A DNA stretch of 64,000 nt from Actinorugispora endophytica. GTDB taxonomy: Bacteria > Actinomycetota > Actinomycetes > Streptosporangiales > Streptosporangiaceae. The stretch covers positions 349,938 through 413,937 of the forward strand of contig NZ_SNYN01000001.1 in assembly GCF_004363075.1 (NCBI RefSeq). The letters are read 5' to 3'. The notes below the pieces were generated by a model, which saw only the letters and a list, made by a program, of their open reading frames with translations, did not search any database and was not told where the DNA came from. The position numbers and the translations under genes are program-made. Positions 43,194 through 50,952 of the stretch are shown here, in pieces (positions within the stretch are counted from its first letter, which is position 1; each line of letters opens with the position of its first letter).

Positions 43194-43846
43194 CCCAGCC
43201 CCCTCGGCGGCCGCCCCGCCGCTACGAGTACGAGACCGACGGCGCGGGGATCTACGTCCGCTCCTTCGCCACCATCCGCGCCGAGGCCGACCTGTCGAAG
43301 GTACCCGCCGACGCCGAGAAGGTCGCCGTGCGCATGATCCACGCCTGCGGGCAGACCGACCTGGGCCGCGACCTGGTCGTGCACCCCGGTCTCGTGGCCG
43401 CCGCGCGCGGCGCGCTGCGCGCGGGCGCGCCGATCCTCACCGACGCCCACATGGTGGCCTCCGGGGTGACGCGCTCGCGCCTGCCCGCGGGCAACGAGGT
43501 GCTGTGCCTGCTGCGCGACCCCCGGGTGCCCGCCCTCGCCGAGGCGTGGGGGACCACCCGCTCGGCGGCGGCGGTGTCCCTGTGGGGCGACCGCCTGGAC
43601 GGCGCCGTCGTCGCGATCGGCAACGCCCCGACCGCCCTGTTCCACCTGCTGGAGCTGCTCGACGCGGGGGCTCCCCGCCCGGCGGCGGTCATCGGGGTGC
43701 CGGTCGGGTTCATCGGCGCCGCCGAGTCCAAGGACGCCCTGGCCGCGCACCCGATGGGGATCCCCCATCTGGTGGTACGCGGCCGCCGCGGCGGCTCCGC
43801 CATGGCCGCCTCGGCGGTCAACGCCCTCGCCCAGGAGAGAGAATGA
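43190..43846 (+). CDS. cobH: Precorrin-8X methylmutase CobH
   Basis: 218 residues from GTG 43190, overlapping the cobG stop. It moves the C11 methyl to C12, giving hydrogenobyrinate. Motifs: IYVRSFATIRAEADL, RMIHACGQTDLGRDLVVHPG with the catalytic His, GAPILTDAHMVASGVTR, and GVPVGFIGAAESKDAL near the C-terminus. Complete by family length. ATGA overlap with cobIJ. Confidence 0.93.
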   Translation: MTQPPRRPPRRYEYETDGAGIYVRSFATIRAEADLSKVPADAEKVAVRMIHACGQTDLGRDLVVHPGLVAAARGALRAGAPILTDAHMVASGVTRSRLPAGNEVLCLLRDPRVPALAEAWGTTRSAAAVSLWGDRLDGAVVAIGNAPTALFHLLELLDAGAPRPAAVIGVPVGFIGAAESKDALAAHPMGIPHLVVRGRRGGSAMAASAVNALAQERE

Positions 43847-45390
43847 GCAGCACCCCCGGCCGCCTGCACGGCGTCGGCCTCGGCCCCGGAGACCCCGAGC
43901 TGATCACCCGCAAAGCCGCCCGGCTCATCGGCGGGGCCGACGTGGTCGCCTACTACTCGGGGACGCACGGCCGCTCCATCGCGCGGTCCATCGCCGCGGA
44001 GCTGATCCCCGACGGAGCCGTCGAGGAGCGGCTCGTCTACCCGGTCACGACCGGGACCACCGACCATCCGGGCGGCTACGACGGCGCCATCGCGGACTTC
44101 TACGACGCGTCCGCCGAGCGCCTGGCCGCGCACCTGGCCCGGGGGCTGGACGTGGTGGTGCTGTGCGAGGGCGACCCGCTGTTCTACGGCTCCTACATGT
44201 ACCTGCACGACCGCCTGGCCCCGCGCTTCCCGGCCGAGGTCGTCCCCGGGGTGACCTCGGTGTCGGCGGCCTCCGCCGCCACCGCGAACCCGCTGGTGCG
44301 CCGCACCGACGTGCTGACGGTCCTGCCCGGCACCCTCCCCGTCCCCGAGCTGGCCCGGCGCCTGGCCGACGCCGACGGCGCGGCGGTCATGAAGCTGGGC
44401 CGCACCTTCGGCGGGGTCCGCGACGCCCTGGAGCAGGCCGGACGGCTCGACGACGCCGTGTACGTCGAGCGCGCGTCGATGGAGGGGCAGCGCGTCCTGC
44501 CCGTCCGGGACGTGGACCCCGCGAGCGTCCCCTACTTCTCGGTGGTCCTGGCCCCCGGGGACACCGCGCCGCGCAACCGGGGCGTGGCGGACCGGTCCCG
44601 CGCGGGCCTCGCGTCCCCCGAGGCGCTCCCGGCCGTCGACGCCCCGGCCCCGGGGCCCGCCGAACTGCTCGTGGTCGGCCTCGGCCCCGCCGACGGGCGG
44701 TGGCTGACCCCGGAGGCGGCGGAGGCGCTCGCCGGGGTCGACCACGTCGTCGGCTACGGCCCGTACGTGGACCGCGTCCCGCCGCGCCCGGGGCAGCGGC
44801 GGCACTCCAGCGGCAACACGGTGGAGGTGGACCGGGCGCGGCTGGCCCTGGACCTGGCCCTGGCCGGGGAACGGGCAGCCGTGGTGTCGGGCGGGGACGC
44901 GGGAGTGTTCGGGATGGCGTCGGCGGTGTTCGAGGCCGCTCAGGACCCCCGTTACGCGGAGGTCCCGGTGCGGGTCCTGCCCGGCCTGTCGGCGGTCCAG
45001 GCGGTGGCGGCCAGAGCGGGCGCCCCGATCGGCGGCGACTTCGCGGTGCTGAGCCTGTCCGACCGGCTCAAGCCGTGGGAGGTCGTCGAGGCCCGGCTGG
45101 ACGCGGTGGCCCGCGCCGACCTGGTGCTCGCGGTCTACAACCCCGCGTCCCGCTCCCGCACGACCCAGGTGGCGCGCGCCCGCGACGTGCTGCTGCGGCA
45201 CCGCCCGGGCGACACCCCGGTGGTCGTCGGCCGTGACGTGGGCCGCGACGGCGAGTCCCTGGAGGTCACCACCCTCGGCAAGCTCGACCCGGGCACCGTC
45301 GACATGCGCTGCCTGCTCATCGTCGGGGCCTCCACCACCTCGGTGACCCCGTCGGGCGCGGTGTGGACCCGCCGATACGTGCGCGGGTGA
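43843..45390 (+). CDS. cobIJ: Fused precorrin-2 C20-/precorrin-3B C17-methyltransferase CobIJ
   Basis: 515 residues: two SAM-dependent tetrapyrrole methylases in one chain. CobI occupies about residues 1-240 (LHGVGLGPGDPELITRKAA, VVLCEGDPLFYGSYMYLH, VVPGVTSVSAASAA). CobJ occupies about 265-515 (LLVVGLGPADGRWLTPEA, VVSGGDAGVFGMASAVFEAA, LPGLSAVQAVAARAGAP, YNPASRSRTTQVARARDVLL). Fusion of the two is common in actinobacteria. A 99-bp piece of the CobJ part recurs 6.7 kb downstream as debris at 51578. Confidence 0.95.
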   Translation: MSSTPGRLHGVGLGPGDPELITRKAARLIGGADVVAYYSGTHGRSIARSIAAELIPDGAVEERLVYPVTTGTTDHPGGYDGAIADFYDASAERLAAHLARGLDVVVLCEGDPLFYGSYMYLHDRLAPRFPAEVVPGVTSVSAASAATANPLVRRTDVLTVLPGTLPVPELARRLADADGAAVMKLGRTFGGVRDALEQAGRLDDAVYVERASMEGQRVLPVRDVDPASVPYFSVVLAPGDTAPRNRGVADRSRAGLASPEALPAVDAPAPGPAELLVVGLGPADGRWLTPEAAEALAGVDHVVGYGPYVDRVPPRPGQRRHSSGNTVEVDRARLALDLALAGERAAVVSGGDAGVFGMASAVFEAAQDPRYAEVPVRVLPGLSAVQAVAARAGAPIGGDFAVLSLSDRLKPWEVVEARLDAVARADLVLAVYNPASRSRTTQVARARDVLLRHRPGDTPVVVGRDVGRDGESLEVTTLGKLDPGTVDMRCLLIVGASTTSVTPSGAVWTRRYVRG

Positions 45391-45646
45391 CGGCGAGGAC
45401 GACCCGCCGGAGCCGGGACGGGCGGGTCTTGCGGGCGTAGTAGGCGGGTGTGGCGTGGGCGGGCCAGTGGTCGCCGTGCCGGTGGGTCCCGACGGCGATG
45501 GCGCGCAGGCGGGCGATGGAGTCCACGACGTCGCGGGGGGCGGGGAAGTCGTCGCGGGTGGGCCGTTGCCCGGTGACGGGGTGCGGTTCGAGCGGGTGCA
45601 GGAAGCGGGGGGCGGGCAGGAACCGGCGCGGTCGCGGCGCGGGGGC
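45317..45646 (-). pseudogene. Remnant of an unrecognised leftward gene
   Basis: On the minus strand, from about 45646, codons with almost exclusively G or C in third position encode FLPAPRFLHPLEPHPVTGQ, DDFPAPRDVVDSIARLRAIAVG and HWPAHATPAYYARKTRPSR. This strongly suggests once-coding DNA. There is no start codon at the truncated 5' end, which abuts the DUF397 remnant on the other strand, and the frame runs into the end of cobIJ before stopping at 45317. I do not recognise the family. Confidence 0.4.
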
Positions 45647-45802
45647 AGCCGCAGCGGGTCCCACGGCGAGTGCGTCGAGGTCGCCGACACCCCCGGAGCA
45701 TCCGCCGTGCGCGACACCCGGAACCGGGACAAGGCCACCCTCCTCTTCCCTGCTGCCGAGTGGCGCGCCTTCCTCACCGCCGCCAAACACGACCGGCTCT
45801 GA
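45647..45802 (+). pseudogene. DUF397-domain fragment, copy 1
   Basis: The frame ending TGA 45802 encodes SRSGSHGECVEVADTPGA, SAVRDTRNRDKATLLF and PAAEWRAFLTAAKHDRL, the C-terminal part of a DUF397 domain. The expected N-terminus (W-R-K-S-S) and start codon are absent; the sequence changes abruptly at 45647. It matches 53259-53414 over 156 bp with only two differences and no gaps. Confidence 0.75.
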
Positions 45803-45842
45803 ATTCTTCTCCCGCACCGTGATCGCGGTGCGGGAGAAGAAT
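45803..45842. terminator. Perfect 17-bp hairpin at the left edge of the island
   Basis: ATTCTTCTCCCGCACCG (45803-45819) pairs exactly with 45826-45842 around the loop TGATCG, directly after the DUF397 remnant. It has the same GATC feature as the dispersed repeats but different arms. Probably a terminator. Confidence 0.7.
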
Positions 45843-46066
45843 CAGAGTCCTGAGTGAGCCGCGATCGACGACACCACAACCAGTCGGCCGCGAGCCGACG
45901 AAGCGGTAGCTCCCCGGCCGAACCGGTTTCAGCGAGTTCACCCAGGTGACCCAACGGTTGGCGACAACGCCGACCACGAACTCGGCGCTCCCGTCGCGGG
46001 CGACGTCCTCAAACGGGCAGTTCAGATCATGGCTCGTCCAAGCCGACGGCTGGGAAGACGGTGTCT
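45843..46066. other. Gene-free stretch with a possible minus-strand coding remnant
   Basis: Read leftward, about 46025-45860 encodes CPFEDVARDGSAEFVVGVV and ANRWVTWVNSLKPVRPGSY in one frame without a start codon. It looks like a truncated gene I cannot identify. No promoter or RNA is evident. Confidence 0.3.
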
Positions 46067-47269
46067 TTACCCGGTGAGACCGATGCGTTCGGCGAGACGG
46101 TGGACCTGTGGTGCGAGGCTGCGACGCGCATGCTTAAGGACTCCTCGCACGACATCGTGCGCTACCGGGTCGTACCGCAGGTCCTCGGGGCTCGTCCGCT
46201 CGGCTTTCAACAAGTGGACGACAGCGGCGTCTTCGTCCTGGCTCTGGTGGTAGCAGCGAGCGACATCCAGAAAGAACGTGGTGTGCCGTTCTCGGGAAGG
46301 AAGAGGAGCGGGATCGACCCCGGCCGCGATACGCAGGGCATCGGCTGTCGCGCCGTCTTCCAGTTCGACGTACATGGCGTGCAGGGCGACGTTGGCCGGT
46401 CCGAAAGCCGTCCACAGCACATTGCCTTCACCTGTGCGCCCGGAGGCAGCCACAGCTTGCCCGTGCACGCGCTTCCGAGCCATCCGGCCGCGGTTTGATC
46501 GCGCTGCGGCAACCGCAGCGGTCAACCACAACGCTCCGGACAACGCCGTCAGTTCTTTACTGCCCTCCGGGTGCCTCTCGGCCGCATCGACGGCTGCCAG
46601 GGCTACATCCTCGGCGGCTTCCGGTTCGTCTTGGGCGAGTAGGGCGTGCGCGATGTTCCACTGGGCACCAGCCGTGTACACGGGGGACGAAAGCCGGTCC
46701 GCTGCCGCCTTACCGCGATCAGCCGCAATGAGGGCCAAGTCGGAGCGGCCGATCCGCCGGGCGAACGTCCGGAGCAGGAAGTAGCCCTCACAGGCGACCT
46801 TGTGCGCGTCCTCGCCGGCGGCCATGCTTTCGGAGCGCCGTCGAATATCGGTGACCAGGTCGATGATCGTCCCGGCCAGACGGGTGTAGCGGTCTTCTCT
46901 GTTCTGCCATGTGAACCAGGCGTGCCGGACCTGTCGGCTGAGTTCGGCCACCCCTGGGGCTCCTCCCTCAGGGGCTACTGGAACCGGTGCCATAAGTGCC
47001 TGGTGGAGGCCGCTCCCAAGATCCGTGCGCAAGGAGGAGGGCCTGCGTTCGGGGAAGTCTGAGACCAGGTCCGCCACCGATACACCAAGCACCTTCGCCA
47101 GTGCTTCGAGTGCCGACAGCGACGGGGTCCGATGCCCCCGCTCGACCTGCCCCAGATATTCGGGATGGAGTCCGGCAAGCCCAGCGATGACGGCCTGGGA
47201 CTTTCCACGTTGAGTCCGGTACCACCGCAAACGCCGACCAACGACCTTCTCCAGCGACGACGACATCAT
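46067..47269 (-). CDS. XRE-family regulator with TPR-like domain, likely RiPP cluster regulator
   Basis: 400 residues from ATG 47269 (GGAAAGGCGGA upstream). An N-terminal Cro/C1-type helix-turn-helix (about residues 10-65: RRLRWYRTQRGKSQAVIAGL, LGQVERGHRTPSLSALEALA) is followed by a long Ala/Arg-rich helical region with repeats resembling tetratricopeptides (AAADRLSSPVYTAGAQWNIA, DEDAAVVHLLKAERTSPED). Such proteins are common actinobacterial regulators, sometimes peptide-responsive. It is divergent from the HAD gene and next to the lasso cluster, so control of that cluster is plausible but unproven. Base composition is less GC-rich than the cob genes. Confidence 0.82.
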   Translation of the reverse strand: MMSSSLEKVVGRRLRWYRTQRGKSQAVIAGLAGLHPEYLGQVERGHRTPSLSALEALAKVLGVSVADLVSDFPERRPSSLRTDLGSGLHQALMAPVPVAPEGGAPGVAELSRQVRHAWFTWQNREDRYTRLAGTIIDLVTDIRRRSESMAAGEDAHKVACEGYFLLRTFARRIGRSDLALIAADRGKAAADRLSSPVYTAGAQWNIAHALLAQDEPEAAEDVALAAVDAAERHPEGSKELTALSGALWLTAAVAAARSNRGRMARKRVHGQAVAASGRTGEGNVLWTAFGPANVALHAMYVELEDGATADALRIAAGVDPAPLPSRERHTTFFLDVARCYHQSQDEDAAVVHLLKAERTSPEDLRYDPVAHDVVRGVLKHARRSLAPQVHRLAERIGLTG

Positions 47270-47360
47270 TCCGCCTTTCCGGAATGGAGTGGTGGATGCA
47301 CGGTAGGGAACACGTTGAGCCTTCAGGACCGATGAGTGCAAGAGACGGGAAAGCGCCAGT

Positions 47361-48050
47361 ATGACTCTTCTTCTCTGGGATGTTGACCACACACTGATCG
47401 AAACCGGCGGAGTTGGGACCGAGGTGTTCGGCGACGCCTTCAAGAAGGCCACCGGAAGGCCGATGACAGCAGGAATGGTCAGAGCCGCAGGCCACACCGA
47501 ACCCACCTTGTTCATGAGGACACTCGAACTCAACGGGGTCGAACCGTCCCCGGAGTGCTTCACCGTTTTCTCCCGGGCCCAGGCGGAAGGATACCGGTCA
47601 CGGCTACGGGTCCTGAAAACTCGGGGCCGAGCACTACCAGGTACCACCGAGCTTCTTCGAGAGCTAGACCGCCGCTCCGATGTCATCCAAACCGTTCTCA
47701 CCGGAAACACTCGCGAATCCGCTCAGATCAAACTCGAGGCATTCGGTCTCACCCCCTACCTCCATCTCGAGATCGGAGCCTACGGAGACGAGGCCCCCGA
47801 CCGTCCGGCCCTTGTCGCCATCGCGAGAAAACGGGTCCAGAACAGGTACAAGACCATCGTCACCCCTGATACCACAATCCTCATCGGAGACACCCCTCAG
47901 GACATCAAGGCCGCGCATATCGGCGGAGCACGGGTGATCGCCATCGCCACCGGCTCCAGCACCGTCGAGGACCTGTCAGGAGCCGACCTCGTACTCCCCA
48001 GCCTGGCGGAAGAGGAGCACGTTCACTCTCTCATCGAGTTCATTGCCTGA
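47361..48050 (+). CDS. HAD-superfamily hydrolase
   Basis: 229 residues from ATG 47361. Motif I is LLWDVDHTLIETGG (nucleophile Asp at about residue 7), motif II LTGNT, and motif IV LIGDTPQDIKAA; a helical cap lies between I and II. This is the phosphoglycolate-phosphatase-like subgroup, acting on small phosphorylated compounds. It is 270 bp upstream of the lasso precursor in the same direction, separated by a hairpin. It may be an unrelated passenger or an accessory gene. GC is lower than flanking chromosome. Confidence 0.85.
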   Translation: MTLLLWDVDHTLIETGGVGTEVFGDAFKKATGRPMTAGMVRAAGHTEPTLFMRTLELNGVEPSPECFTVFSRAQAEGYRSRLRVLKTRGRALPGTTELLRELDRRSDVIQTVLTGNTRESAQIKLEAFGLTPYLHLEIGAYGDEAPDRPALVAIARKRVQNRYKTIVTPDTTILIGDTPQDIKAAHIGGARVIAIATGSSTVEDLSGADLVLPSLAEEEHVHSLIEFIA

Positions 48051-48319
48051 TCCGAAAAGTAAACCGACTTTCCCAAAATGAGACAACCTTCATTTTTCCG
48101 ACTTTAGGAGGCTCCTGGGCGAGGGCTTCGCCCAGACCTCTTCGCTCCCCCTGCGCCGGGTGAGAACCCAAGCCGGGAGCTTGGCTTCTTTCCCATCCGA
48201 AGGATTAGCGTCCATCGCGGAACCCGATGATGAGCTTCCGGTCCTTCCTCGACCCTTCTAAAGGCCAGAAGAAGGAAGCTTGAGAAGCCCCCGGATTCCG
48301 GGAAGGAGGTGAGACGAGA
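48051..48319 (+). promoter_or_regulatory. Leader/promoter region of the lasso-peptide operon
   Basis: 269 bp without a clear gene and relatively AT-rich. A hairpin CTGGGCGA/TCGCCCAG (48116-48136) could terminate the HAD transcript. The likely lasso-operon promoter lies between it and the precursor. The precursor has AAGGAGGTGAG at 48303-48313, a near-perfect ribosome-binding site 9 nt before the ATG, predicting very strong translation. Confidence 0.5.
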
Positions 48320-48430
48320 ATGACCTTGGATGAGATTGACGAGCTCATCGTCGAGATGGGCGACATCGCTGACATGACTCTCGGAGGCAACGCTTCCACC
48401 AACGAGAACAAGCGTGAGATCTACGAGTGA
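48320..48430 (+). CDS. Lasso peptide precursor (albusnodin-like), A protein
   Basis: A 36-residue ORF. The acidic leader of 21 residues (starts MTLDEIDELIVEMGD, ends ADMTL) has Thr at position -2 from the predicted cut, the hallmark recognised by lasso peptidases. The predicted 15-residue core is GGNASTNENKREIYE. Gly1 would form an isopeptide bond with the Glu8 side chain (8-residue ring), leaving the tail NKREIYE. Lys10 directly after the ring aligns with the acetylated Lys10 of albusnodin (as I recall its core, GQGGGQSEDKRRAYNC), and an acetyltransferase gene ends this operon. It is followed by a hairpin, then the cyclase. No other reading frame competes. Confidence 0.9.
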   Translation: MTLDEIDELIVEMGDIADMTLGGNASTNENKREIYE

Positions 48431-48439
48431 CGACTCAAG

Positions 48440-48464
48440 GTGCCCGGCTCCCGCAGCCGGGCAC
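48440..48464 (+). terminator. Attenuator hairpin between precursor and cyclase
   Basis: GTGCCCGGCT (48440-48449) pairs perfectly with AGCCGGGCAC (48455-48464) around a 5-nt loop, starting 9 nt after the precursor stop. Placed between precursor and processing genes, it probably allows partial read-through so that precursor mRNA exceeds enzyme mRNA. Confidence 0.75.
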
Positions 48465-48490
48465 CCATCCCGTCGAGAGAGGAGGAAGCC

Positions 48491-50203
48491 TTGTGGTGCT
48501 TCGGTGGGTTCTCAGGGGAGTCTTCTGCTTTAAGACCGAAGGACTCCCGCCTTCTCTGGAGCGACACTCCGAACATATGGGTCAGTGGCCAGACCTCTGA
48601 CAGTGACGTTCGGTGCACACGGCATGGTGACCGCCGAATCGCGGTATTCGGACCGAACTCGGTACCTGACGGTGAGCTGATTCGTTTGGGAGTAGAGGGG
48701 GTCCCCGACGACGCCGCGTGGAAATGGCCCGGCTCGTACGTCGTCATCGAAATCTCTTCGACCGGAACCAGTATCTGGACCGATCTGTGTTCAGCCCAGC
48801 CCGTCTACACGCTTCCTGTTGACCGCGGCACCCTATGGGCCTCCAGTTCCCGACTGCTTGCTTCCCTCAACGGCATGCACCTGGACCTCGACCACCTCAT
48901 TCACCGCTTGGTGGCTTCCGGTTCGTCCTTACAGGCTGCTGATCGGTCATACTTCGCGGATGTGAGCCTGGTTCCGGCAGCCCACCGGTTTTCCCTGGAC
49001 ACAGCTGGCCGGAGCACGACTCGACCGCTATGGCACCCTCGTTTCCACACCGAAAACCACGCTCGCCGACTTCGCGGCGCGTTGGAGGAGGCAGTCGCAC
49101 TCCGTGTGGACAAGGCGAAGGTCCCGTCAACGGACTTCTCCGGAGGGTTCGACTCGACTGGACTGGGCTTGTTGGCCGCTGAACGGCTCCACCCGGAGCG
49201 CGTGATCATCGGTGTTACCGTGCATCCCGCAGGAGTGGTAGAGGGTGGGGACATCGACTACGCGCGGGAAGCCGCAAGCCATCCCGGCATCCGGCACGAA
49301 TGGATGGCTCTGGGGTGTCAGCACTCCCCCTACCAAGGGATCAGCAGCGTCACCCCGAGTGACGAACCTGCTCCCTCCACGGTGGCCTACGCAGCACTGT
49401 CCGCTCAATTCCAATGGATGCGGGACCGTTTCGGTTGCGATCACCACATGACAGGCGATGGTGGCGACAGCCTTCTGACCACACCGGTCACGATCGTCAA
49501 CGACCTGTTAGGGAGCGGCCGTTTACCACGAGCCGTCGCGGAGGTGTTCCGCTGGGCGAGACTTCGCCAGACATCGGCCTGGCAGGCGTGGAGGTCTGCC
49601 CGTGGAAACCGTGAAGCACCGGATACACCCGGCTGGCTTACCGGCGATGCCCTTGAGCGGCTGAACTCGTTACCGGACGGAGTTCCGGACAGGTTCGGAG
49701 GCGACTCGACAGCTTTGAAAGCTGTACTCAACAGCATGTCCGAAATCGGGCGCAGTGCTCGCAGCGAATCCCAGCTCGCCGAACCTTTCGGAATTCAACT
49801 CCACAACCCCTATACGGACTCCGCTGTCGTAAACTCCTATCTGTCAATTCATCCAAAACGGCTGCCAAGTCCTAGCCACTACAAACCGGTCATGGCCGAA
49901 GCGATGCGGGACCTTTTTCCGGACCGACTCCTTCGGCGGACCACGAAAGGCGACGCTTCCAGCGATCACTACAGAGGAATTCGTAATGCACTGCCTGAAA
50001 TCCACGAACTGATGGACGGAGCACTCAGCGACCTCGGGCTTGTCAAGCCTGACTCCCTGCGCCATTCCGTGTCCCGAGCCGCAGCAGGTACCACCACCCA
50101 CTTGTCCTCGATCAAGAACGCCGTTTCCACCGAAATATGGGTACGAGCTCTGCGGGCCGCTCCGCCAGTGGCATGGATTGCCAGTGAGAAGGAGATACGG
50201 TGA
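48491..50203 (+). CDS. Lasso peptide cyclase (asparagine-synthetase-like, C protein)
   Basis: 570 residues from TTG 48491; GGAGG at 48481-48485 decides this start over an upstream GTG that lies inside the hairpin. The enzyme adenylates the ring Glu side chain and closes the macrolactam on Gly1. The N-terminal region (LWCFGGFSGESS onward) resembles the degenerate glutaminase half of asparagine synthetase. The C-terminal half has the PP-loop DFSGGFDSTGLG (about residues 215-226) and HHMTGDGGDSLLTTP. Four Leu codons are the rare TTA (48929, 49508, 49523, 49670), implying bldA-dependent translation. The stop overlaps the next gene. Confidence 0.92.
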   Translation: MWCFGGFSGESSALRPKDSRLLWSDTPNIWVSGQTSDSDVRCTRHGDRRIAVFGPNSVPDGELIRLGVEGVPDDAAWKWPGSYVVIEISSTGTSIWTDLCSAQPVYTLPVDRGTLWASSSRLLASLNGMHLDLDHLIHRLVASGSSLQAADRSYFADVSLVPAAHRFSLDTAGRSTTRPLWHPRFHTENHARRLRGALEEAVALRVDKAKVPSTDFSGGFDSTGLGLLAAERLHPERVIIGVTVHPAGVVEGGDIDYAREAASHPGIRHEWMALGCQHSPYQGISSVTPSDEPAPSTVAYAALSAQFQWMRDRFGCDHHMTGDGGDSLLTTPVTIVNDLLGSGRLPRAVAEVFRWARLRQTSAWQAWRSARGNREAPDTPGWLTGDALERLNSLPDGVPDRFGGDSTALKAVLNSMSEIGRSARSESQLAEPFGIQLHNPYTDSAVVNSYLSIHPKRLPSPSHYKPVMAEAMRDLFPDRLLRRTTKGDASSDHYRGIRNALPEIHELMDGALSDLGLVKPDSLRHSVSRAAAGTTTHLSSIKNAVSTEIWVRALRAAPPVAWIASEKEIR

Positions 50204-50952
50204 TGATCCGGTACGTTCGCGCTCCCGATCACATCGCGGCTTGCGACCTCGGCCCCGCCACCGTCATCTTGGACTACCGTTCAGGCCGAGTGCACACACT
50301 TATCGGCGCGGCGGCACGCTGGTGGACCGAGCTCTCCGGGACCGGTGACATGTCGAGACCGACCGCGCTACCACCGCGAGCCGCGCGTACGCTCTCCTCT
50401 CACCTCCTCTCAACCGGGGCACTGGAAGACAGCTCTTCAAAGCGGCCGTGGGCGCCTCCACTCAAAGGAAGGCCCTGGGAACCGAGCTGGGGAGTCCATG
50501 AGGTCCGCTTCGCCTTGAGCGAGATTCCTTCGGCTCCCGTACGGTGGACCCTGATCGGGATTGGAGCACTCGTGGCCACCCTGGCGGTACAACGGGCCGG
50601 AGCCAAGACCGCGAGTATGGCGAGGTTGACGGCTCTGGTCGGAGCGGTCAACCGGCGTCGCCGTATTCCGGCCTCTCCGGGAGAGGTTCTCGATGCCGTC
50701 CATGCGGTCAGGCGCGTGGCCCTCGCGAGCCCTTTTCGAGTGGCCTGCCTGGAAGAATCCGTGGCGGCCGTGATCATTCTGGCGATGTTGGGGAAAAACG
50801 CACGCTGGTGCCACGGAGTGGCCGCTGATCCGATCCGGTTGCACGCCTGGGTGGAAACGCCTGATGGCGACGCGGCGGCCGAGCCGCCATCGACACGGCG
50901 CTACACGAGAACACGCGTCATCCCTGAGACGAAGGAACCGGTAACCGCATGA
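50203..50952 (+). CDS. Fused RRE and lasso leader peptidase (B1-B2 protein)
   Basis: 249 residues from ATG 50203 (GGAGATAC upstream), sharing one base with the cyclase stop. Residues 1-85 resemble a PqqD-type RiPP recognition element (VILDYRSGRVHTLIGAAARWW) that binds the leader. Residues about 95-230 are a transglutaminase-like cysteine protease with the likely catalytic Cys182 in VACLEESVAAV, His214 in IRLHAWVET and Asp222 or Asp224. Many actinobacteria split these functions into two genes; here they are one chain. It cuts the leader after the TL at -2/-1. Confidence 0.9.
   Translation: MIRYVRAPDHIAACDLGPATVILDYRSGRVHTLIGAAARWWTELSGTGDMSRPTALPPRAARTLSSHLLSTGALEDSSSKRPWAPPLKGRPWEPSWGVHEVRFALSEIPSAPVRWTLIGIGALVATLAVQRAGAKTASMARLTALVGAVNRRRRIPASPGEVLDAVHAVRRVALASPFRVACLEESVAAVIILAMLGKNARWCHGVAADPIRLHAWVETPDGDAAAEPPSTRRYTRTRVIPETKEPVTA

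Noticed and set aside
45455..45802. 115-codon plus-strand ORF ending in DUF397
   Set aside because: Only the last 51 codons match DUF397; the upstream part is shadow of a minus-strand coding remnant, so this is a junction artefact.
46061..46498. 145-codon plus-strand ORF
   Set aside because: Shadow of the XRE/TPR regulator on the minus strand.
48089..48118. 9-residue ORF upstream of the lasso operon as a leader peptide
   Set aside because: Too short, no ribosome-binding site and no regulatory codon run; coincidence is more likely.
48227..48283. 18-residue ORF (MMSFRSFLDPSKGQKKEA) as a second RiPP precursor
   Set aside because: No ribosome-binding site, no leader features, no Thr at -2 and no plausible ring; the 48320 ORF has all of them.
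48440..48490. GTG 48440 as start of the lasso cyclase
   Set aside because: It lies within a perfect hairpin and lacks a ribosome-binding site; TTG 48491 has GGAGG 5 nt upstream and begins the homologous region.
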